DNA from: CAYFVR01 sp964346545
Lineage (GTDB): Bacteria > Desulfobacterota > Desulfobacteria > Desulfobacterales > Desulfococcaceae
DNA: 22,027 bases
NCBI GenBank assembly: GCA_964346545.1
Contig: CAYFVR010000044.1
Span: 1 to 22,027, forward strand
Direction: 5' to 3'
Shown here piece after piece: positions 1-7,756 of the stretch; the stretch's first letter is position 1, and the number at the start of each line of letters is the position of its first letter. The notes beneath the pieces are model-generated. The model was not told where the DNA came from. It made no database searches and worked only from the letters and a program-made list of their open reading frames with translations. A program made the translations under genes and the position numbers.

Positions 1-24
1 GTGGGCGAGCGTGGCGCAGGGCGT

Positions 25-41
25 GGGCGGGATCGCCGCCC
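25..41 (-). terminator. Possible weak hairpin downstream of the DVU0772-like gene
   Basis: A 6-bp perfect GC stem (GGGCGG / CCGCCC) with a 5-nt loop lies 11 bases beyond the stop codon of the gene ending at 53. No T-tract follows on the minus strand, so it could be a factor-assisted terminator or only chance in GC-rich DNA. Confidence 0.25.
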
Positions 42-52
42 GCCGCAACGAT

Positions 53-415
53 TCAATGGGAATAGTCCAGTTCCTTTTGCAGCCATTTTTTCACCTTGCG
101 GTTAAGCGAAAACACCCCCCGGTTATGTCCCACGCTGTCCAGAAATTCTTTTTCCAGTTCCGGCGGCATCCGGATTTCCGCCAGCTCCTCGGCCTCTTCG
201 GAATTTCGGCGGATAAAATAGATGATCGGCCGGTCCTTCCAGGTGTTGACGACGAAATAATGGCTGCTGTCGTTCTTGGAGCGGATCACGTAATTGCTCC
301 GAGCCCAGTTGCATCCCCACTCCAGGTACAGCCGCACCGCTTCCTCCGGGGTCATGTCCCAGTCGATGGCGTTGACCAGATCCCAATCTTTTCGGATTTC
401 GTCAAGTTTCAGCAT
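53..415 (-). CDS. DVU0772-like conserved small protein, function unknown
   Basis: This is a 120-residue soluble protein without signal peptide or membrane segment. The sequence contains SIDWDMTPEEA-type wording (here AIDWDMTPEEAVRLYLEWG), then SHYFVVNTW and YFIRRNSEEAEELAEI, which I recognise from memory as the conserved core of the small DVU0772 family annotated in Desulfovibrio and other sulfate reducers. No biochemical role is established that I know of. The ATG at 413-415 is preceded by a purine-rich GGAGGGAAGGAG ribosome site, so the start is secure. The protein is rich in Trp, Tyr and charged residues, and its C-terminal third is basic and likely helical. It lies downstream of cooS on the same strand, but a strong terminator and its own promoter-like sequence separate the two, so co-transcription with cooS is doubtful. 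Confidence 0.8.
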   Translation of the reverse strand: MLKLDEIRKDWDLVNAIDWDMTPEEAVRLYLEWGCNWARSNYVIRSKNDSSHYFVVNTWKDRPIIYFIRRNSEEAEELAEIRMPPELEKEFLDSVGHNRGVFSLNRKVKKWLQKELDYSH

Positions 416-442
416 GGCAGGCGCTCCTTCCCTCCGAAAAAA

Positions 443-470
443 ATTTTAGAAGACGAAATAAGTTCGTAAA
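443..470 (-). promoter_or_regulatory. Predicted sigma70-type promoter for the DVU0772-like gene
   Basis: On the minus strand TTTACG (465-470) and TAAAAT (443-448) are separated by 16 nt, close to the -35 and -10 consensus. They sit in an AT-rich island within otherwise GC-rich DNA, 28 bases upstream of the start codon. Prediction only; it leaves a very short leader that still contains the ribosome site. Confidence 0.5.
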
Positions 471-627
471 CTAAAAATATCCATTTTTTCCCGGCCGTCA
501 AGGCGGTTGGAGCGAATCGAACGGGGCGTGAGGGATTCGCCGAAAAACGGAAGCTTGAAGCGGATGCGGGGCGGCGGGTCCGGCCGTCGCCGAGCCGGCC
601 AACCCATCGGCGGAATCCCGGCGAGCG

Positions 628-656
628 AAAAAAAAGGGCTCCCCGAAGGGAGCCCC
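628..656 (-). terminator. Intrinsic terminator of cooS
   Basis: On the minus strand an 8-bp perfect stem GGGCTCCC / GGGAGCCC closes a TTCG tetraloop and is followed by eight T residues. It begins 28 bases past the cooS stop. This is a textbook rho-independent terminator, and it separates cooS from the next gene downstream. Confidence 0.92.
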
Positions 657-683
657 GCGTGATGCCGTGAAAGGGGAAGAGGA

Positions 684-2672
684 TTAGGCGGCGTCGATGG
701 TGCGTCGATCCTGGAAGTCCATCATGACGCGCTCGCGGGCCTTGTCGATGCCCAGGGCCTTCCGCTTCTTGTCGATGTGGCCGATCATCAGCTTGGCCAT
801 TTCGTAGGGATCGGGGGTGAAGCCCCATTTGCCCAAGCCGTACTCGGTCTCGAAATCCTCGAACATCAGCTTGTAAAACTTGGTGTTCTGAACGATGGGG
901 AAGGTGACGCCGAAGACCGTGTAGACGCCGGAGGCGACGAAATACTGGCCAATGGAGATGGCCTTTTCGCTCATGTACTCGGGCGCCGCGCCGGCCACGG
1001 GCAGGTCGGCGATGCTCTCGCCCAGGCCGCCCTCGTTGACCATGGCGGTGCAGGCGATGAGGATCCGGCTGTTGTCCACGCAGGAACCAAGGCCGAGCAC
1101 CGGCGGCATGCCGACGGTTTCGCAGACTTCGCTGAGGCCGGGGCCGGCCAGGTGGGCGGCTTCGGGGCTCAGCAGGCCGGCCTTGGCCAGGGAAATCTGG
1201 GAGCAGCCGGTCTGGACCACCAGCACGTCGTGGCGAATCAGCTCCTTGACCAGTTCCACGTGGACCCAGTCGTGCTTGACGCGGGGATTCGTGCAGCCCA
1301 CGACGCCGGCGACGCCGCGGATGCGGCCGTTGATGATGTTGTCGTTGAGCGGGGTGTAGCCGCCCCGAAAGGTGCCGCCCAGCATGTAGTTGATGTACTC
1401 GTGGGAGAAGCCGTGGACGCCCATGTTGGTGATTTTGGGAATCTCGATGGCGGCCTTTCGGTTCTTGAATCGGCTGATCGATTTGATGACCAGCTCGTCC
1501 GTGGTTTCGCTGGGCTTGTCCTCGTGGAACTCCATGTGGACGGCGCCCTCGATCCGGCAACGCGGATTGGTGGTGAACAGCGGGGTGCCGTAGCATTTGG
1601 CCACGTCGGACAGGGCCTGCATGATGCATTGGACGTCCACGATCATGGAATCCACGGCGCCGGTCATCAGCACCGCCTCGGTGGACATGAAGTTGCCCAC
1701 GTGGGGAATGCCGTGACGGGACATCATCTCCGCGCCGGAGCAGCACATGCCGACCAGGTTGATGCCCTTGGCGCCGGCTTCCTTGGCGGCCTTCACCAGC
1801 TCCGGATTGTTGGTCGAAGCCAGCATGGACTCGAACATGTTGGGCTCGTGGCCGTGGACGATGACGTTGACATGGTCTTCCTTGAGGGCGCCCATGTTGA
1901 CTTCCACGGACACCGGCTTCGGGGTGCCGTAGAGGATGTCGGAAATTTCGGTGGCCACCATGGAGCCGCCCCAGCCGTCGGAAAGGGCGGTGCGGCTGAA
2001 CTGCTGGGTCAGGTTTTCATAGTGCTGATCCACGCCCATGTGGGTCCGGTGCATCATCTCCATGATTTCCCGCATGGCGCCCCGGGGCACCATTTTGTGC
2101 TTGCGCCAGGTCTCCAGGGTCTTGGCCGGCGCGCGCTTGGCGAAGGGAATTTCGCCCTCCACCTGGGTGTAGGTCCGCTCCAACTCTTCGTAGAGATCCT
2201 TCGCGATGTCCAGCGGATTGCGGCCTTCGGTTTCGATGCCGATGGAGCCGGCCACCTGCTCCAGTTTCTGGACGTCCTTGATCTCGTATTCCTGGACTTT
2301 TCCGCTGATGACTTCCCGGAACAGGTCCAGCATTCCCATGCCGTGGTCGGTGTGGGCGGCGGCGCCGGAGGCCACGAAGCGGCTGAAGTTTCGGGCCATG
2401 ATGGTGTCGATGGTCGCGCCGCAGACGCCGACCTTGCTGTACGGATCGCGGGCGTTGAGGCGGCAGGGTCCCATGAAGCAGTGCTTGCAGCAGGCGGAAT
2501 CCGCTCCGATGGGGCAGGCCTTCATGGAGGCGGCGCGGTCGAACGAGGTTTCCACGCCGTCCCGCTGCCCTTTGTCGAGCATCTGGATCGTCGCGTCGCA
2601 AATGCTCATGTCCCGGTAGTTCAGCTTCTTGGGCTCGACGACCTTTTTCGCTTTGGTTTCTTTTTCGGCCAT
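684..2672 (-). CDS. cooS: Anaerobic Ni-Fe carbon monoxide dehydrogenase catalytic subunit
   Basis: CooS interconverts CO and CO2 (CO + H2O to CO2 + 2H+ + 2e-) at a Ni-Fe-S C-cluster in a homodimer in the cytoplasm. The 662-residue length is normal for the family. N-terminal cysteines C53, C61, C62, C65, C70 and C84 match the D- and B-cluster pattern (CCKHCFMGPC). C-cluster ligands are visible as His275 (HGHEP), Cys311 (MCCSGAE), Cys349 (VQCIM), Cys460 (GVVGCTNPR), Cys490 (QTGCSQ) and Cys531 (GSCVDNSR); Lys570 in MSEKAISIG is the expected catalytic lysine. The start at 2672 is preceded by AAGGGAGGAG at 8-nt spacing; an in-frame ATG at 2804 has no ribosome site and is rejected. No cooC, cooF, acsB or hydrogenase gene is beside it, so the enzyme appears to be encoded alone. 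It could be mono-functional CODH for CO oxidation or detoxification, or work with ACS encoded elsewhere. Confidence 0.97.
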   Translation of the reverse strand: MAEKETKAKKVVEPKKLNYRDMSICDATIQMLDKGQRDGVETSFDRAASMKACPIGADSACCKHCFMGPCRLNARDPYSKVGVCGATIDTIMARNFSRFVASGAAAHTDHGMGMLDLFREVISGKVQEYEIKDVQKLEQVAGSIGIETEGRNPLDIAKDLYEELERTYTQVEGEIPFAKRAPAKTLETWRKHKMVPRGAMREIMEMMHRTHMGVDQHYENLTQQFSRTALSDGWGGSMVATEISDILYGTPKPVSVEVNMGALKEDHVNVIVHGHEPNMFESMLASTNNPELVKAAKEAGAKGINLVGMCCSGAEMMSRHGIPHVGNFMSTEAVLMTGAVDSMIVDVQCIMQALSDVAKCYGTPLFTTNPRCRIEGAVHMEFHEDKPSETTDELVIKSISRFKNRKAAIEIPKITNMGVHGFSHEYINYMLGGTFRGGYTPLNDNIINGRIRGVAGVVGCTNPRVKHDWVHVELVKELIRHDVLVVQTGCSQISLAKAGLLSPEAAHLAGPGLSEVCETVGMPPVLGLGSCVDNSRILIACTAMVNEGGLGESIADLPVAGAAPEYMSEKAISIGQYFVASGVYTVFGVTFPIVQNTKFYKLMFEDFETEYGLGKWGFTPDPYEMAKLMIGHIDKKRKALGIDKARERVMMDFQDRRTIDAA

Positions 2673-2680
2673 GGGTGAAA

Positions 2681-2690
2681 CTCCTCCCTT
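2681..2690 (-). promoter_or_regulatory. Strong ribosome binding site that fixes the cooS start
   Basis: The minus strand reads AAGGGAGGAG, ending 8 nt before the ATG at 2670-2672. It rules out the longer in-frame start at 2804. Confidence 0.85.
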
Positions 2691-2709
2691 CGTGGGGTCG
2701 TTGCGGTGC

Positions 2710-2802
2710 GGAATCCGCCGATCCTTGAGATAAATTGGAAATTCCTTTATGATCTTCTTTCGGTTCGTCCGGAAATTCCAACCGATCCCAATGGCGGATT
2801 CC
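2710..2802 (-). promoter_or_regulatory. Nested long-range stem in the cooS 5' leader
   Basis: Within the predicted untranslated leader, GGAATCCGCC (2710-2719) is perfectly complementary to GGCGGATTCC (2793-2802). Inside it TTGGAAATTCC (2735-2745) pairs with GGAAATTCCAA (2771-2781) with a single central A-A mismatch. Together they give an outer 10-bp helix, an internal loop, an inner 11-position helix with one mismatch and a 25-nt apical loop. The pairing is read directly; a regulatory role is inference. It matches no riboswitch consensus that I recognise. Confidence 0.45.
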
Positions 2803-2828
2803 ATGAGAGACTTTTTGGTAATGATTCC

Positions 2829-2857
2829 TAATAACGGAATTCCACGGCCTTTGTCAA
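2829..2857 (-). promoter_or_regulatory. Predicted sigma70-type promoter of cooS
   Basis: The minus strand carries a perfect TTGACA (2852-2857) and TTATTA (2829-2834) at the optimal 17-nt spacing; TATTAG at 18 nt is an alternative -10. The spacer contains the palindrome GGAATTCC (2836-2843). Transcription would begin near 2822, which gives a leader of about 150 nt. Confidence 0.75.
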
Positions 2858-2984
2858 TTCAAAATTTTCTTTTCCCGCCGGGGGTTGGGCCGAATTTCAA
2901 CTCCGCGGTTCTCCCGCCGGCTCTTTCCCGCTCCGGTCGAAGAGTGGGTGGGCCCGTCCGCCGCTTCATTCTCCGGCTCCAGCC

Positions 2985-5384
2985 ATGAATCCCTCCGAAT
3001 TGCTCCCCGGTTCCCGGGTACGGTGGCGGCGGGTGCTGGAAAACGCCGCCGCGCTGCTCGCCCTGGATCATATCCGACTGGTCGTGTTTCGGAGAGGCGA
3101 ATTGCGGATTCTGGCGACCGCGGGCCCGGACCCGGCCGGTCCCCGGGATAGCCGCCTTTCGGCCCGGGCGGGGAGCCGAGAATCGGTTCGGGCGGTGGAG
3201 GACTTCGACGCCGATCCGGAGTGGCGGGACGCCCCGGAGACGACCGAGGGATGGCGGAGCGGGCTGGCCGCGCCGATTTCCGGGGGCGGCGCCCTGATCG
3301 CCTTCCGCCGCGCCTCCGGCCCCTTTTCCCCGGAGGTTCTGGCCCATCTGGGCCATCTGGCGGAGTGGGCGGCGGCCGACGGGGTGTTGGCCGCCGTCGG
3401 GGAATCTCGATCCGAACCGGAGTTCCCCCCGGCCGACGGCCGGCGGCTCAACGCGCTGCTGCTGGACAGCCTTCCCTATCCGGCCATGCTCATCCGCGCC
3501 GACCGAACGGTGGTCGCGGCCAACCGGATCGCCCGGGAGATGGGGGCGCGGACGGGCGGCTTTTGCTGGTGCGATTTCGCCGGATCGGAATCCCCGGCCC
3601 GCGAATCGGGTTCCGCCGCGTCCCGGGACGCCCGGTCGGATTCGCCGAGGCAATGCGACTTCTGCCTGGCCGAGGAGGTCTTTAAAACCGGAGAGCCCCG
3701 GCGAAACCCGGCGCTGAAGGTCCGGGGACAAATTTGGGATACCTGGTGGGTGCCGGTGGACGAGGGGCTGTTTCTTCACTACGCCATCAACGTCACCGAC
3801 CAAAAGGCGCAGGAAGCCGAGTTGGAGGCGGCGCGCCGGACCGCCGAAAAGGCCAGCCGAGCCAAAAGCCATTTTTTGGCCAATATGAGCCACGAAATTC
3901 GCACGCCCATGAACACGGTCATCGGCATGATCGAGCTGGCGCTGGACGACGAACTGTCGCCCCATCCCCGGGACATGCTGGAAACCGCGCGGACTTCCGC
4001 CGACGATCTGCGGGCCCTGCTGGACGATATCCTGGACCTGTCCAAAATCGAGGCGGGACAACTGGCGCTGGAAATCGCCGAGTTTGATCCGGCCCGGCTG
4101 GTCGCCGACGTGTTCCGCGCTTTGGAACCCCGGGCGCGGAAGAAGGGGCTCGCCCTGCGAATCGATCCGGCCCCCGATCTGCCTCGGCGGTTCCGGGGCG
4201 CGCCCCGACGGCTTCGGCAGGTGTTGAACAACCTGGTGGGCAACGCCGTCAAATTTACCCGGAGCGGCGACGTGACGGTGACCGTCGGCCTGGACGCCGA
4301 ATTCCCCGCCGGGCCGGAAACGGTTCTCCGCTTCGCGGTTTGCGATACCGGCCCGGGCATTCCGCCGGATCAGTTGGATCGGGTGTTCGACGCCTTTTCC
4401 CGAGGGGACGACGCCGCCCGGCGGCGCTTCGAGGGCACCGGGCTGGGCGCGACCATTTCCCGGGAACTGGTGGAGGCCATGGGGGGCGAGTTGACGGTGG
4501 AAAGCCGTCCGGGGAAGGGGGCGACCTTCATCTTCACCATCCGCGGCGAGTCTCTCGCCGCGTCGAGCGACGACTCGGCCGACGCGGCGCCTCCGGCCGC
4601 CGTTCCCGAGGCTCGCGGTCCTCTCCGGATTCTTCTGGTGGAAGACAACCCCCTGAACCAGAAGCTGGTGGAAAACCTGCTGGTTCCCCGGGGGCATGCC
4701 CTGGACATCGTTTCCGGGGGCGCCGACGCGCTGGATCGATTCGAACCCGGTCGGTTCGATCTGATTCTGATGGACATTCAAATGCCCGGCATGGACGGGC
4801 TGGAGGCCACCCGCCGCCTGCGGGAACGGGAGCCCGACGACGGCCCCCGGGTTCCGATTTACGCGTTGAGCGCCCGAGCGCTCGACGGAGAGCGAACGCA
4901 ATGCCTGGCGGCGGGGATGAATGGATTCATCGCCAAGCCCATTCGGCGGGAAGAGCTGTTCGGCGCGCTGGAAAGTCCGGCGGTCTCCCAAACCGTTCTC
5001 TCCCCCGAGTCTTCGGCGGCCCGAACCGCCGGAGACGCGCCCCTGGATCGGGAGGGACTGCTGGAGATCGTGGGCGGGATGCCCCGGATCGCCCGGGAGC
5101 TGGTCCGGCTGTATCGGCAGAATTGTCCCGAACTGGTGGAAAAGATCCGACGGGCCGCGGAAGCCGGGGACGCCGCCGGGCTCAAGGAGTCGGCCCACGC
5201 CCTCAAGGGGATGAGCCTCAATCTTTCGGCCGGACCCGTGGCGGACGTGTCGCTCCGGCTGGAGCGCATGGGCCGCGCGGAGGAGTTGTCCCGTTCCGCC
5301 GAGACGCTGGAGGCGCTGGAACGGGAGCTGGCCCGGCTGCGGGACGAGCTGGATATTTTTCTTGAGACGCTGGAACCGGATTGA
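2985..5384 (+). CDS. Hybrid sensor histidine kinase, GAF-PAS-HisKA-HATPase-REC-Hpt
   Basis: This 799-residue soluble kinase with no transmembrane segment should sense an intracellular signal and run a His-Asp-His phosphorelay. Residues about 15-130 resemble a GAF domain and 150-275 a PAS domain. The HisKA box MSHEIRTPMN has the phospho-acceptor at His303. The HATPase follows, with an N box near 412-425, DTGPGIP at 454-460 and GTGLG at 484-488. A receiver (547-665) has acidic residues Glu553/Asp554, phospho-acceptor Asp597 (MDIQMPGMDG) and Lys651. A C-terminal Hpt domain has His738 (SAHALKGMS). The PAS region carries two cysteine pairs, C194-W-C196 and C224-D-F-C227, which could bind metal or respond to redox. 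The ATG at 2985 lacks an obvious Shine-Dalgarno, so the start is tentative. It is the first gene of the long plus-strand block leading to the kai genes and is divergent from cooS. Its kinase core resembles that of the hybrid kinase at 7757. Confidence 0.93.
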   Translation: MNPSELLPGSRVRWRRVLENAAALLALDHIRLVVFRRGELRILATAGPDPAGPRDSRLSARAGSRESVRAVEDFDADPEWRDAPETTEGWRSGLAAPISGGGALIAFRRASGPFSPEVLAHLGHLAEWAAADGVLAAVGESRSEPEFPPADGRRLNALLLDSLPYPAMLIRADRTVVAANRIAREMGARTGGFCWCDFAGSESPARESGSAASRDARSDSPRQCDFCLAEEVFKTGEPRRNPALKVRGQIWDTWWVPVDEGLFLHYAINVTDQKAQEAELEAARRTAEKASRAKSHFLANMSHEIRTPMNTVIGMIELALDDELSPHPRDMLETARTSADDLRALLDDILDLSKIEAGQLALEIAEFDPARLVADVFRALEPRARKKGLALRIDPAPDLPRRFRGAPRRLRQVLNNLVGNAVKFTRSGDVTVTVGLDAEFPAGPETVLRFAVCDTGPGIPPDQLDRVFDAFSRGDDAARRRFEGTGLGATISRELVEAMGGELTVESRPGKGATFIFTIRGESLAASSDDSADAAPPAAVPEARGPLRILLVEDNPLNQKLVENLLVPRGHALDIVSGGADALDRFEPGRFDLILMDIQMPGMDGLEATRRLREREPDDGPRVPIYALSARALDGERTQCLAAGMNGFIAKPIRREELFGALESPAVSQTVLSPESSAARTAGDAPLDREGLLEIVGGMPRIARELVRLYRQNCPELVEKIRRAAEAGDAAGLKESAHALKGMSLNLSAGPVADVSLRLERMGRAEELSRSAETLEALERELARLRDELDIFLETLEPD

Positions 5385-5446
5385 TAAGGTTCTTTTCTTC
5401 GAAGGGCTTTGGACCCGTTTCAACCCCAACCGTCTTGAAAGCCGCC

Positions 5447-7273
5447 ATGACCGCCGCCCGCCACGACCCGTCCGCGAACCGCGACCCGGCCGACCCGGCC
5501 GACCCGGTCGATCCNNNNNNNNNNNNNNNNNNNNNNNNNNNNNNNNNNNNNNNNNNNNNNNNNNNNNNNNNNNNNNNNNNNNNNNNNNNNNNNNNNNNNN
5601 NNNNNNNNNNNNNNGATCCGGCCGCCGGGCCGGCTTCCCCCCGCTCGGCCTCTTCCCCGGATTCGGGCGCGGCCGAGGAACTCGAAATCGTCCGTGCGCG
5701 GCTGGACCTGGTCCTTTGCGCGGCCGGGCTGGCCTGGTGGGACTGGAACGTGGAAACCGGGCGCCTCGATTTCAGCCCCCGGAAGCTGGAAATGCTGGGG
5801 TTCGCCCCCGGCGACGTCGAACCCGCGGTGGACGCGTTCATCGACCTGATTCATCCGGAAGACGCCGGCGCGGCCATGACCGCCATGGAGGATCATTTGC
5901 GCGGAAAACGGCCGATGTACGACGTCCGCTATCGGCTTCGGACCCGGGACGACGGCTGGAAATGGCTTCGGGATCGAGGCCGCGTGGTGGCCCGGGACGG
6001 CGACGGCCGGCCCCTGCGGGTGGCCGGCGTCGTCCAGGACATCGACGAGATCAAGAAGGCCGAGGCGGAGCGGGACTGGCTGTTCAATCTTTCCTCGGAT
6101 CTCTTCGCCGTATCCGATCTGGAGGGAAGATTCCGGCAGGTGAACCCCGCCTGGTCCTGGATTATGGGCTGGACCGCCGAGGAACTCGTCGGCCGGCCCT
6201 GGTCCGAACTCATTCATCCCGAAGACCGCGAAGCCGGCGAAGCGGCGCTGAAACGGTTGAAGGGCGGGCGGCCGCTTTCCGAGCTGGAATTCCGGCACCG
6301 CCACCGGGGCGGCGGCTGGCGCTGGCTTTCCTGGAACGCCGTGCCTCGTCCCGCGGAAGGTCGCATTTATGGCACGGCCCGGGACATTACGGAGCAAAAG
6401 ACCCGGGATGCGGAACTGGAGAGCCATCGGAATCATCTGGAAGAGCTGGTGGACCAGCGCACCGCCGAGCTGACCGAGATCAACGACCAATTGGTCCGGG
6501 AGGTGGGAGAGCGCCGGCGGGCCGAAGACCGGCTGCGCCGGCAAACCGAGGCCCTGGGCCGCTCCAACGCCGACCTGGAGCAGTTCGCCTACATCGCGTC
6601 CCACGATCTCCAGGAGCCGTTGCGCAAGGTGCGGGCCTTCGGCGATCGGCTGGAAACCAAATACGGCGATCTCCTGGAGGACCGGGGACGGGATTACCTG
6701 GACCGGATGCGCTCCGCCGCGGAGCGGATGCAGACCATGATCAACGAACTGCTGACTCTTTCCCGGGTTTCCAGCCGGGGACGGGCCTTCATTGAAACCG
6801 ATCTGGACCGACTTCTCGCGGAGGTGCTCTCGGATCTGGAACTCCAGATCGAGCGAACCGGCGGCCGCGTGACGGCCGATCCGCTGCCCCGGCTTCCCGT
6901 GGATCCGGCCCAGATTCGCCAGGTTTTCGCCAATTTGATCGGCAACGCCCTCAAATTTCATCGAAAAGACGTCCCCCCGGAAGTGCGGATCGACGCTTCC
7001 CCCGAACCGGGAGAGCCCGCGGCGGCCTGGCGCATCCGGGTTTCCGACAACGGCATCGGCTTCGACGAATCCCAGGCCGATCGGATTTTTCAACCCTTTC
7101 AGCGGCTGCACGGCCGGGGCGAATACGAAGGCGGCGGCATCGGTCTGGCCATCTGTCGCAAAATCGTGGAGCGCCACGGCGGCGTCCTGACGGCGGCCAG
7201 TCCGCCGGGCCAAGGGTCCGTCTTCGAAATCCGGCTGTCCGTCCACCCCCGAACCGGGAGCCCAGAATCATGA
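5447..7273 (+). CDS. PAS sensor histidine kinase (phytochrome-type HisKA), interrupted by an assembly gap
   Basis: A cytoplasmic sensor kinase with two PAS/PAC modules (roughly 5680-6050 and 6070-6400; typical PAC wording RDDGWKWLRDRG and a closing RDITEQK), a charged coiled coil (about 6415-6560), then HisKA with ASHDLQEPLRKV. The phospho-acceptor His codon is 6602-6604. The HATPase_c has DNGIGFD and GGGIGLAICRKIV. The HDLQEP form is that of Cph1/phytochrome-like kinases, which pair with single-domain regulators; the next gene is exactly such a regulator and overlaps by ATGA. There is no chromophore GAF-PHY region, so light sensing is not supported. The start is uncertain: ATG at 5447, or TTG at 5381 overlapping the previous stop. 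A 100-N gap (5515-5614) lies in an Asp-Pro-Ala-rich N-terminal linker, and closing it on the shared GATCC keeps the frame and gives about 573 residues. Confidence 0.88.
   Translation: MTAARHDPSANRDPADPADPVDXXXXXXXXXXXXXXXXXXXXXXXXXXXXXXXXXXDPAAGPASPRSASSPDSGAAEELEIVRARLDLVLCAAGLAWWDWNVETGRLDFSPRKLEMLGFAPGDVEPAVDAFIDLIHPEDAGAAMTAMEDHLRGKRPMYDVRYRLRTRDDGWKWLRDRGRVVARDGDGRPLRVAGVVQDIDEIKKAEAERDWLFNLSSDLFAVSDLEGRFRQVNPAWSWIMGWTAEELVGRPWSELIHPEDREAGEAALKRLKGGRPLSELEFRHRHRGGGWRWLSWNAVPRPAEGRIYGTARDITEQKTRDAELESHRNHLEELVDQRTAELTEINDQLVREVGERRRAEDRLRRQTEALGRSNADLEQFAYIASHDLQEPLRKVRAFGDRLETKYGDLLEDRGRDYLDRMRSAAERMQTMINELLTLSRVSSRGRAFIETDLDRLLAEVLSDLELQIERTGGRVTADPLPRLPVDPAQIRQVFANLIGNALKFHRKDVPPEVRIDASPEPGEPAAAWRIRVSDNGIGFDESQADRIFQPFQRLHGRGEYEGGGIGLAICRKIVERHGGVLTAASPPGQGSVFEIRLSVHPRTGSPES
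5483..5509 (+). repeat. 9-bp tandem repeat encoding Asp-Pro-Ala/Val, running into the gap
   Basis: Three units are seen: GACCCGGCC, GACCCGGCC and GACCCGGTC, followed by the partial unit GATCC at the gap edge. The other side of the gap resumes with GATCCGGCC. The repeat encodes (Asp-Pro-Ala/Val)n in the N-terminal linker of the kinase and is the probable cause of the assembly break. Confidence 0.75.
5515..5614. other. Assembly gap of 100 N
   Basis: Exactly 100 N characters, a conventional scaffold placeholder of unknown true length. The flanks share only GATCC. Merging on it removes 105 bases (35 codons) and keeps the reading frame of the surrounding kinase. Confidence 0.97.
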
Positions 7274-7728
7274 ATCCGGAACGCAATCCCCGCCCCGTAA
7301 CGATTCTCATGGCCGACGACGACCCCGACGACCGGCTGATGGCGCGGGAGGCCTTCGAGGAAAGCCGTTTGGCCAACTCGCTGCATTTCGTCCACGACGG
7401 CGCGGAGCTGATGGACTATCTCCAGCGGCGGGGCGACTACGCCGACGCCGCCAGCTCCCCCCGGCCGGGCGTCATCCTGCTGGACCTCAACATGCCCCGA
7501 AAGGACGGCCGGGAGGCGCTGCGGGAAATCAAGGCCGATCCGGATCTGCGGCGGATTCCCATCGTCATTCTCACCACCTCCAAGGCCGAGGAGGACATCC
7601 TGCGCTCCTACGACCTGGGCGCCAACAGCTTTATCACCAAACCGGTGACCTTCGAATCCCTTGTGAACGTGGTGCGGACCATCAGCAGTTACTGGTTCGA
7701 AATCGTGGAACTTCCCCGGGCGGACTGA
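7270..7728 (+). CDS. Single-domain response regulator, Rcp1/CheY-like
   Basis: A 152-residue stand-alone receiver. Asp16-18 form the acidic pocket (MADDDPDD), Asp72 is the phospho-acceptor (LLDLNMPRKDG), Thr102/Thr103 the switch residue and Lys124 (FITKPVTFE) the conserved lysine. There is no DNA-binding or enzymatic output domain. The start codon overlaps the stop of the preceding kinase (ATGA), which indicates translational coupling and makes this the likely cognate partner of that phytochrome-type kinase, as in Cph1/Rcp1 pairs. The RSYDLGANSFITKP region and the length are typical of the Rcp1-like family. The phosphorylated regulator must act by protein contact or pass the phosphoryl group on, perhaps to the Hpt domains of the adjacent hybrid kinases. 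Confidence 0.94.
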   Translation: MNPERNPRPVTILMADDDPDDRLMAREAFEESRLANSLHFVHDGAELMDYLQRRGDYADAASSPRPGVILLDLNMPRKDGREALREIKADPDLRRIPIVILTTSKAEEDILRSYDLGANSFITKPVTFESLVNVVRTISSYWFEIVELPRAD

Positions 7729-7756
7729 CCGCCCGGATCACGGCGCGGAACATATT

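Noticed and set aside
777..2678. Long open frame on the plus strand antisense to cooS (over 600 codons)
   Set aside because: It lies opposite a secure CooS gene, its His/Gly/Asp-rich translation matches no family, and such frames are expected from GC-rich third positions.
2673..2804. N-terminal extension of CooS starting at 2804
   Set aside because: The frame is open, but there is no ribosome site at 2804, the segment lies in the predicted leader, and the ATG at 2672 has an excellent Shine-Dalgarno.
2859..5429. Very long open frame antisense to the first hybrid kinase
   Set aside because: Arg/Gln/Pro-rich low-information translation and no ribosome site; the sense strand has unambiguous kinase motifs.
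5420..7246. Long open frame antisense to the PAS kinase, spanning the first gap
   Set aside because: Same GC-driven shadow; it is open only because N bases do not encode stops.
5447..7273. Bacteriophytochrome (light sensor)
   Set aside because: The HisKA type is phytochrome-like, but there is no GAF-PHY chromophore region or bilin cysteine; the sensors are plain PAS domains.
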